From a virus: a stretch of 37,216 nt of DNA. Position numbers and translations under genes: made by a program. The stretch spans positions 1-37,216 of the IMG/VR virus record IMGVR_UViG_3300030430_000934, one strand, 5' to 3'. Position 1 is the first letter of the stretch. Every line of letters starts with the position of its first letter. Below, piece by piece: positions 32,547 through 37,216 of the stretch. The notes beneath the pieces are model-generated. The model saw only the letters and a list, made by a program, of their open reading frames with translations, was not told where the DNA came from and did no database searches.

Positions 32547-32743
32547 TCCGAAGAGCGTTGAAAGGAGGAGCAGTAGATAACGAGGTGGGAATGAAGATTA
32601 TGCTCTACACCTACTGTTCTGCCTTCTCAGTCAATCCGATGGATGCTTATGACACACCAGCCAAACTAATCAAAGAGATGCTAGAAATACATGGAGAAGT
32701 AAAGAAACTGGAATCGGAGGCAATGGAAAAGGCAAAGGGATGA
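32537..32743 (+). CDS. Tail chaperone T-part, translated as a G-T frameshift fusion
   Basis: This frame has no convincing own start: the TTG at 32558 has no ribosome site before it. Slipping back one base after the codon at 32535-32537 joins the first 120 residues of the G-like protein to 68 residues of this frame, giving a product of 188 residues. The T part is helical (GMKIMLYTYCSAFSVNPMDA; LIKEMLEIHGEVKKLESEA). In lambda and relatives, the rare GT form recruits the tail tube protein to the chaperone-tape measure complex. The tape measure gene begins three bases after its stop. Confidence 0.75.
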   Translation, partial: RKLVRRALKGGAVDNEVGMKIMLYTYCSAFSVNPMDAYDTPAKLIKEMLEIHGEVKKLESEAMEKAKG

Positions 32744-32746
32744 TAG

Positions 32747-34732
32747 ATGGCAGATGACGAGTTAGAGAAAATCGTTGAGAGTTTCAAAGAGATTGACCGA
32801 TTCCTCATCAAAGGCGCATCGGATATGCGCACATTGCAAGCATCGATAAGCACAACTAACGCTATTCTAGAATCAAAGGGATGGGAGATATTCTCTCGTT
32901 TCATCTCAGGAACTGGTCTTTGGAGAATACAGAACCGAGTGAAGGCTAGTATTCAACTCATCAATTCTGCAATGAGTGCAGAGGATAGGAGAAGGGCGAA
33001 AGAGGCAAAGAGACTCAAGGTTCTTGCTGACATAGGCAGGATGGAGATGAATGCTCAAAAACTCGGAGAGGACACTGCTAAGATTTTGGCAGCATCAGGA
33101 GCAGACCAAGATAAGTTGGTTGAAGCACTGAAAGAAAAGTCAGACACCTTCTCTGCCTTAATGGTCGATAATAACGACAATGCGGTAAAGGCAGTTGCGG
33201 CATTGAATAAGATGATGAAAGAGCAGTTGATTAGAGTAGATAAACTAAAAAATGCACAAGGCGGTTTGCTCGCTACTCTAATAAAGCAAAGTGCCACATA
33301 CAAGGTGATACAAGGCTTTCAAAATGTAGCAGACGATACAAATAATTTCAGACTTGGCAAACGAAAGAGTACAAAGGAAATAGAAGCATTGAAAGCCGAA
33401 ATAGAGCGAATGAAAGATGCCGCAGATTTTAATGTTGAGACTGTTATTGACAGAGGCAAAACCAAAATGGGTGCAACTAACATTAGAGCGACGATGAAGG
33501 ATACCGGCAAAACCAAGCAGTTAAACAAGGAACAACTAGACGTATTAGAAAAAATCAATGACAAATTAGCCGAACTGAACGAGACAGAAGAAAAACAAAT
33601 TACACTTGCAACGTTTACAACAGGTTTTTTATCAACATTGAAAGCACCTTTCGCTAATATAGTGACGCTTGTAGAAAGAATCTCTAAGGGAATCAAAAAA
33701 ATAGTGTCATTTTTTCTTAAACTGATGACTACCTTCTTTGTGTTGTTATTGTCGATAATGCTACTAAGAAAGATATTTATTGAATTCAAAGACGATTTCA
33801 TTACTGCATTTGATGCTATGAAAGAGGTTTTCATGATTGGATTCACTCTCATTCATAGTGGACTAGGAGATGTGTTTACCGGAGTAAAGGGAATGATTAC
33901 GGCCTTTACTACTATGGATTTCATGGGAATAGCAGAGTCCTTCGGTATCGTTCTATTGGGAATAGCGAAGATAGCAGTTGGACTGTTCACAGCAACGCTA
34001 GGCGTCATTATCTCTGGTGCGGTTGCATTCATTTCCTCCTTGTTCAGCAAGGGGTTCGCTACAGCAGATACTGCATTGGGAAAGGTAATCGCTGGTATAG
34101 CAAATGTTCTCAGTGGCGTCACTAGAATTACTGGAACTATCGTTTTAATTGCTGGATTAATTGGACTTGTAACTGTTGGTCTTACTGCGCTTCCAGTTCT
34201 CCTAGCGGGAGTATTCATACTAGGTTTGAGTAAATTCATCTTTGGTCCACTCAGAGATAACGCTGATAAAGTAGCAGATTTCCTAATAGGCATATCTCGT
34301 ACAGTTCGTACAATCGTCTTCTTTATGACGTTGATAAAGGACAAAATACCGTCCTTATCCGACATAGCAAGTGCAATCAAAGGCGTACTAAAGCCTGAGT
34401 CATTCGATAAGGCTGCAAAGGGGTTGAATAAGGCTGCCAAGTCAATCTCAGGTATGCTTGGTTTCTCACAAGGAGGCGTGGTTCCGAGAACCGGTGTTCA
34501 CATGGTAGGTGAACGAGGACCAGAACTAGTTAGATTACCTCAAGGCTCAAGGGTATTCAAAAATTCAGATACAATGTCCATGATGGGTGGTGGTGTCACT
34601 AATAACATAACAGTGCAAGTTAGTGGAAGGGTCGGTGCTTCTGATGCAGAGATAAGAGACATAGCGAACAAGGTCGCTAGGGAGATAAACACTAGAATCA
34701 ACAGGACTACAACATCGGTGGTGAAATTCTAA
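32747..34732 (+). CDS. Tape measure protein
   Basis: Sets the length of the tail and is ejected during infection. 661 residues. Residues 1-310 are helical and charged. Three hydrophobic stretches lie at 317-340, 399-430 and 463-498, as in many tape measures that cross the host membrane. Residues 587-604 show the conserved tape-measure motif (VGERGPELVRLPQGSRVF). By the usual 0.15 nm per residue, the tail would be roughly 100 nm; this is an estimate. Its stop overlaps the next ATG (TAATG). Confidence 0.92.
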   Translation: MADDELEKIVESFKEIDRFLIKGASDMRTLQASISTTNAILESKGWEIFSRFISGTGLWRIQNRVKASIQLINSAMSAEDRRRAKEAKRLKVLADIGRMEMNAQKLGEDTAKILAASGADQDKLVEALKEKSDTFSALMVDNNDNAVKAVAALNKMMKEQLIRVDKLKNAQGGLLATLIKQSATYKVIQGFQNVADDTNNFRLGKRKSTKEIEALKAEIERMKDAADFNVETVIDRGKTKMGATNIRATMKDTGKTKQLNKEQLDVLEKINDKLAELNETEEKQITLATFTTGFLSTLKAPFANIVTLVERISKGIKKIVSFFLKLMTTFFVLLLSIMLLRKIFIEFKDDFITAFDAMKEVFMIGFTLIHSGLGDVFTGVKGMITAFTTMDFMGIAESFGIVLLGIAKIAVGLFTATLGVIISGAVAFISSLFSKGFATADTALGKVIAGIANVLSGVTRITGTIVLIAGLIGLVTVGLTALPVLLAGVFILGLSKFIFGPLRDNADKVADFLIGISRTVRTIVFFMTLIKDKIPSLSDIASAIKGVLKPESFDKAAKGLNKAAKSISGMLGFSQGGVVPRTGVHMVGERGPELVRLPQGSRVFKNSDTMSMMGGGVTNNITVQVSGRVGASDAEIRDIANKVAREINTRINRTTTSVVKF

Positions 34733-35478
34733 TGGCAGCAACGGCAGACTTCAAGGTATTTCTAGAACTACAGAGGAGAAACGAATTGAATGCAGGAAGA
34801 GCAAGAGCAGTCAATAGAATACCACTATTCGTGACTGAGGTGGACATATCAACTGCAAAGACCGTTCCCACTGTTCCAGTGCCATTCATCGCTATGGCTA
34901 AGGGATTCTCAGAGACTTTTGCATTTGACATGGGCATTGCTACTAAGACTGTGAGTTTGACAGGTGTGCTTCTCAATCAAACGATATCGAAAGACTCACT
35001 AGAGAACGATTCAAGTGCGAAGGAAGTGGTAATGACTCCGTTTGAACTGGCACAGTTGATTCACTCATATGTGGATAGTAGCCAAGCACAAGACGACCAG
35101 TTCATCAATAAACTGATTATACTCATACCAAGCAGGGTTGATACTAATCTGAACTATCACACTGCTAGTAGCGAGGACGATGATATGTCAGTCCTACCGC
35201 TGATACCCTTTACCTTTCAAAACAGAAGATATGATGAGAGATTCAAGAGAATCATCAACGATAAGGCAGAGAGTGAGATAGGAGTTGAGAATTTAGTACA
35301 GGAGACACCTGTGGAGTTCTTCACTGACGTATCTAATATTGATGAACTACCCGGTATGCTTGGTTTCATTCGTTCTTTCAATACCGGCCTATCAGGAGAG
35401 CAACCCAATACGGTCAACTTCACTCTTGAGTTTGAGATAGCAACAGTTCTAGCAGAGAATCCAATAAACAATCTATAG
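34732..35478 (+). CDS. Tail-tip/distal tail-type protein, 248 aa
   Basis: Starts in TAATG overlap with the tape measure gene. Beta-rich core (RIPLFVTEVDISTAKTVPTV; SETFAFDMGIATKTVSLTGV) with strands near the end (NTVNFTLEFEIATVLAENP). Genes directly after the tape measure usually encode distal tail or hub components. No peptidase motif was seen. Assigned by position. Confidence 0.6.
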   Translation: MAATADFKVFLELQRRNELNAGRARAVNRIPLFVTEVDISTAKTVPTVPVPFIAMAKGFSETFAFDMGIATKTVSLTGVLLNQTISKDSLENDSSAKEVVMTPFELAQLIHSYVDSSQAQDDQFINKLIILIPSRVDTNLNYHTASSEDDDMSVLPLIPFTFQNRRYDERFKRIINDKAESEIGVENLVQETPVEFFTDVSNIDELPGMLGFIRSFNTGLSGEQPNTVNFTLEFEIATVLAENPINNL

Positions 35479-35486
35479 GTGAAGGA

Positions 35487-37216
35487 ATGACTACAGCGCA
35501 TGTTGGTGAGAAAAGAGCATTGGTCTTTCCTGTCATGTGTGACGCTCATCTAAAGATAGAGTTCGATGATACAAACACATCAACCAAGAAGGGAAACCTA
35601 TGGAGGCACAGTGGTCCATTTACAGTTGAGGCAGTCATAACTCCCTATGATGTGAATGGCCTTGGACATCGAACCTCCGGTCAAGGAAGACTAGATAGCA
35701 TCAAGACACCACCTAGTCCTAACCTCTCGCTAGACGACCATGCAGATACCACATCCTCCTATCAGAGCGTCAGTTACTTTGGCTCAGGAAGAGACACCCA
35801 CAAGATGATGCTCTTTCACAATCAATACTTCAAGTTCTTTCTACAGAATACGACATCCTCTAACTTCAACCAACCAGCAGAGTACAAGTTAGTGTGCGAG
35901 ATAACTGATTCAACAGATACCAGCAACGTAGTTAATCACACTATATCCAGTCAGCCTGTCTTTGTATCAACCAGTAGTCTTGAGGCATACTATGATGCTA
36001 CTGCCCTCTACAATGGAATAATTAGCAACAAAGCACAAGTATCTACTGGTGCGACTGCTTCTCTACCAACCGCAACAGCGACCATATCAGGTAACTTGGC
36101 TAGTTTCACTAATACTGCACAGGTACTAGGCACTGCGACTATCACTGTGAATAATCAACCTACCACTAGCAATGGCTCCCTAGATACATCCGGCAATGCT
36201 GCTGCACAAGCAACAGGCAGTGTCATTACCGATACCGTATCTAAATCCACACTAGGAACATATGATGCAACAAAGAGACTAACCATTCCATCTACTAGTG
36301 GTCTTTCTCTGAACTTCCACTTCTTCGACCATAGCGCAGATGATGGTTCAGGAACCAATACAGATGTTGCTTACAACGGAAGACCCATCAAAGGCTCAAG
36401 TAGTGTTTTTGACCAAGATGGAGTGGCTAGTGGCTACACAGCAGATGTAGATATCGCTGTCATAAGTAGTACGAATACATCAGCAGGTTTTACCGCTGCA
36501 TTGAATGCTGCTATAAATTTCAACAATAACTCAAGTAAGCACTCAGGAAATTTCGATATAGACTCTACTATAGATGGTAGTAATACAAGCAAGGTCAATT
36601 TACAGGCTGATACTGTTGGAACTGTGTATAATCAAAGCATAGTAAAGGGAAGCGCACATACAATGACTGTATCAGGATTCTCAGGTGGTCTGAATGCTAC
36701 GAATGGTAGTAGTATCAATGAGTTCATCACTATATCTTTGGGTAACTCAGATGGTAGTAGTCTAGTAACCAAGAAGTTCAAGTTCTTCCCCTCCTCACAA
36801 ATCTTGAGTGGCTCTACTGTTAGTCACTCCACAGGGGATGTCACCACTAGTGCTGCCAATGGACAGACTGCTAACGGAACAGATGTGGTGAAGGTTGTTG
36901 TTGGGGGGAATGCCACAGCATCTGCAAACGCACTAGCAACTGCAATCAACCATAACAACGGGTTCGGCTCAGGAACAGCATCACACAATGGGAGTGGAGT
37001 TGTAACTATTACCTCACCAAATACTCATGCGTCCAACAATCAAACAAACCAAGCACTAGCAATAGAGTCTGAATACACATCTGATAACATTGTCTCCTTC
37101 AGTGCGAACCCCTTTGACAACTTTGTAGCGGAAAGCACCCCTACCGCCTTCATCAGCATCACAGATAGTTCTAACACCACTAAAAGATACAAACCAAGCA
37201 AAGGAGATAATGGAGA
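35487..37216 (+). CDS. Large Ser/Thr/Asn-rich tail protein, 3' end outside the window
   Basis: ATG 35487 has GGTGAAGG upstream, and the frame stays open to the window end (at least 576 residues). The start (MTTAHVGEKRALVFPVMCDA) is compact. From about residue 150 it is very rich in Ser, Thr, Asn and Gly, with beta-type stretches. At least two related units occur, each an Ala-Leu-Asn/Thr-Ala-Ile helix followed by strands (FTAALNAAINFNNN; ANALATAINHNNGF), a pattern seen in repeated tail and adhesion domains. Probably a tail fibre or tip protein for host contact. Partial. Confidence 0.75.
   Translation, partial: MTTAHVGEKRALVFPVMCDAHLKIEFDDTNTSTKKGNLWRHSGPFTVEAVITPYDVNGLGHRTSGQGRLDSIKTPPSPNLSLDDHADTTSSYQSVSYFGSGRDTHKMMLFHNQYFKFFLQNTTSSNFNQPAEYKLVCEITDSTDTSNVVNHTISSQPVFVSTSSLEAYYDATALYNGIISNKAQVSTGATASLPTATATISGNLASFTNTAQVLGTATITVNNQPTTSNGSLDTSGNAAAQATGSVITDTVSKSTLGTYDATKRLTIPSTSGLSLNFHFFDHSADDGSGTNTDVAYNGRPIKGSSSVFDQDGVASGYTADVDIAVISSTNTSAGFTAALNAAINFNNNSSKHSGNFDIDSTIDGSNTSKVNLQADTVGTVYNQSIVKGSAHTMTVSGFSGGLNATNGSSINEFITISLGNSDGSSLVTKKFKFFPSSQILSGSTVSHSTGDVTTSAANGQTANGTDVVKVVVGGNATASANALATAINHNNGFGSGTASHNGSGVVTITSPNTHASNNQTNQALAIESEYTSDNIVSFSANPFDNFVAESTPTAFISITDSSNTTKRYKPSKGDNG

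Noticed and set aside
32558-32743. Independent 61-residue gene from TTG 32558
   Set aside because: No ribosome site precedes the TTG, and the frameshift heptamer gives a better explanation for the frame.

Overview
The window is the structural and packaging half of a tailed, double-stranded DNA virus (Caudoviricetes, HK97-type capsid). All recognisable genes lie on the + strand, and they are packed with many ATGA and TAATG stop/start overlaps. No gap exceeds about 100 bases, so there is no large stretch without a gene. No integrase, tRNA, rRNA, CRISPR array or insertion sequence was seen. The gene style suggests a virus of marine archaea, possibly Poseidoniales (Marine Group II). The clues are heavy AGA/AGG/ATA codon use, GGTGAT-type ribosome sites close to the starts, an ATP-dependent DNA ligase, many small zinc-binding motifs, and a TATA-box-like element placed for a leaderless transcript. 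None of these excludes a marine bacterial host, so the host call is an inference. The window is open at both ends.

Layout. (1) 1-4505: many small proteins, most starting with the same peptide, M-S-W-x-x-x-L-K, plus a tandem zinc-finger protein that may be the small terminase subunit. (2) 4517-9126: two large unrecognised proteins (533 and 836 aa) and a GNAT-like protein. (3) 9162-13740: large terminase, a protein with a LAGLIDADG-type domain, and a portal protein with two Cys/His clusters. (4) 13767-18046: a second dense cluster of small, mostly basic proteins with the same peptide tag, including a 39-residue protein with a perfect EF-hand loop. (5) 18057-23675: ATP-dependent DNA ligase with a long C-terminal extension, prohead protease with an apparent nested scaffold gene, HK97-fold major capsid protein and a small capsid-associated protein. 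(6) 23768-27404: a SAP-domain protein, two small membrane proteins, an Arf-like small GTPase, a zinc-binding protein and a Met/Asn/Gln-rich protein. (7) 27419-37216: neck, tail terminator and tail tube proteins, a tail chaperone pair with a canonical -1 frameshift site (GGGAAAC), the tape measure protein and tail-tip proteins; the last gene runs off the end.

How it works together: the terminase cuts and pumps DNA through the portal into a shell built from the major capsid protein on a scaffold that shares its reading frame with the protease. The frameshifted chaperones load the tape measure protein for assembly of a long, probably non-contractile tail (no sheath gene was seen).

Main discovery candidate: a short peptide (consensus M-[S/D/G]-W-x-x-[I/L/V/T]-[L/V/I]-[K/R]) that begins at least fourteen otherwise unrelated proteins. 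Variants sit inside two more proteins and at the extreme C-terminus of three others, including the protease/scaffold. The serine codon differs between copies (AGT, TCG, TCA), which points to selection on the peptide. I propose that it is a targeting tag that loads proteins into the procapsid, comparable in logic to the capsid-targeting sequence of T4 internal proteins. Other strong signals are the viral Arf-like GTPase, the nested scaffold start, the frameshift site and the EF-hand mini-protein.
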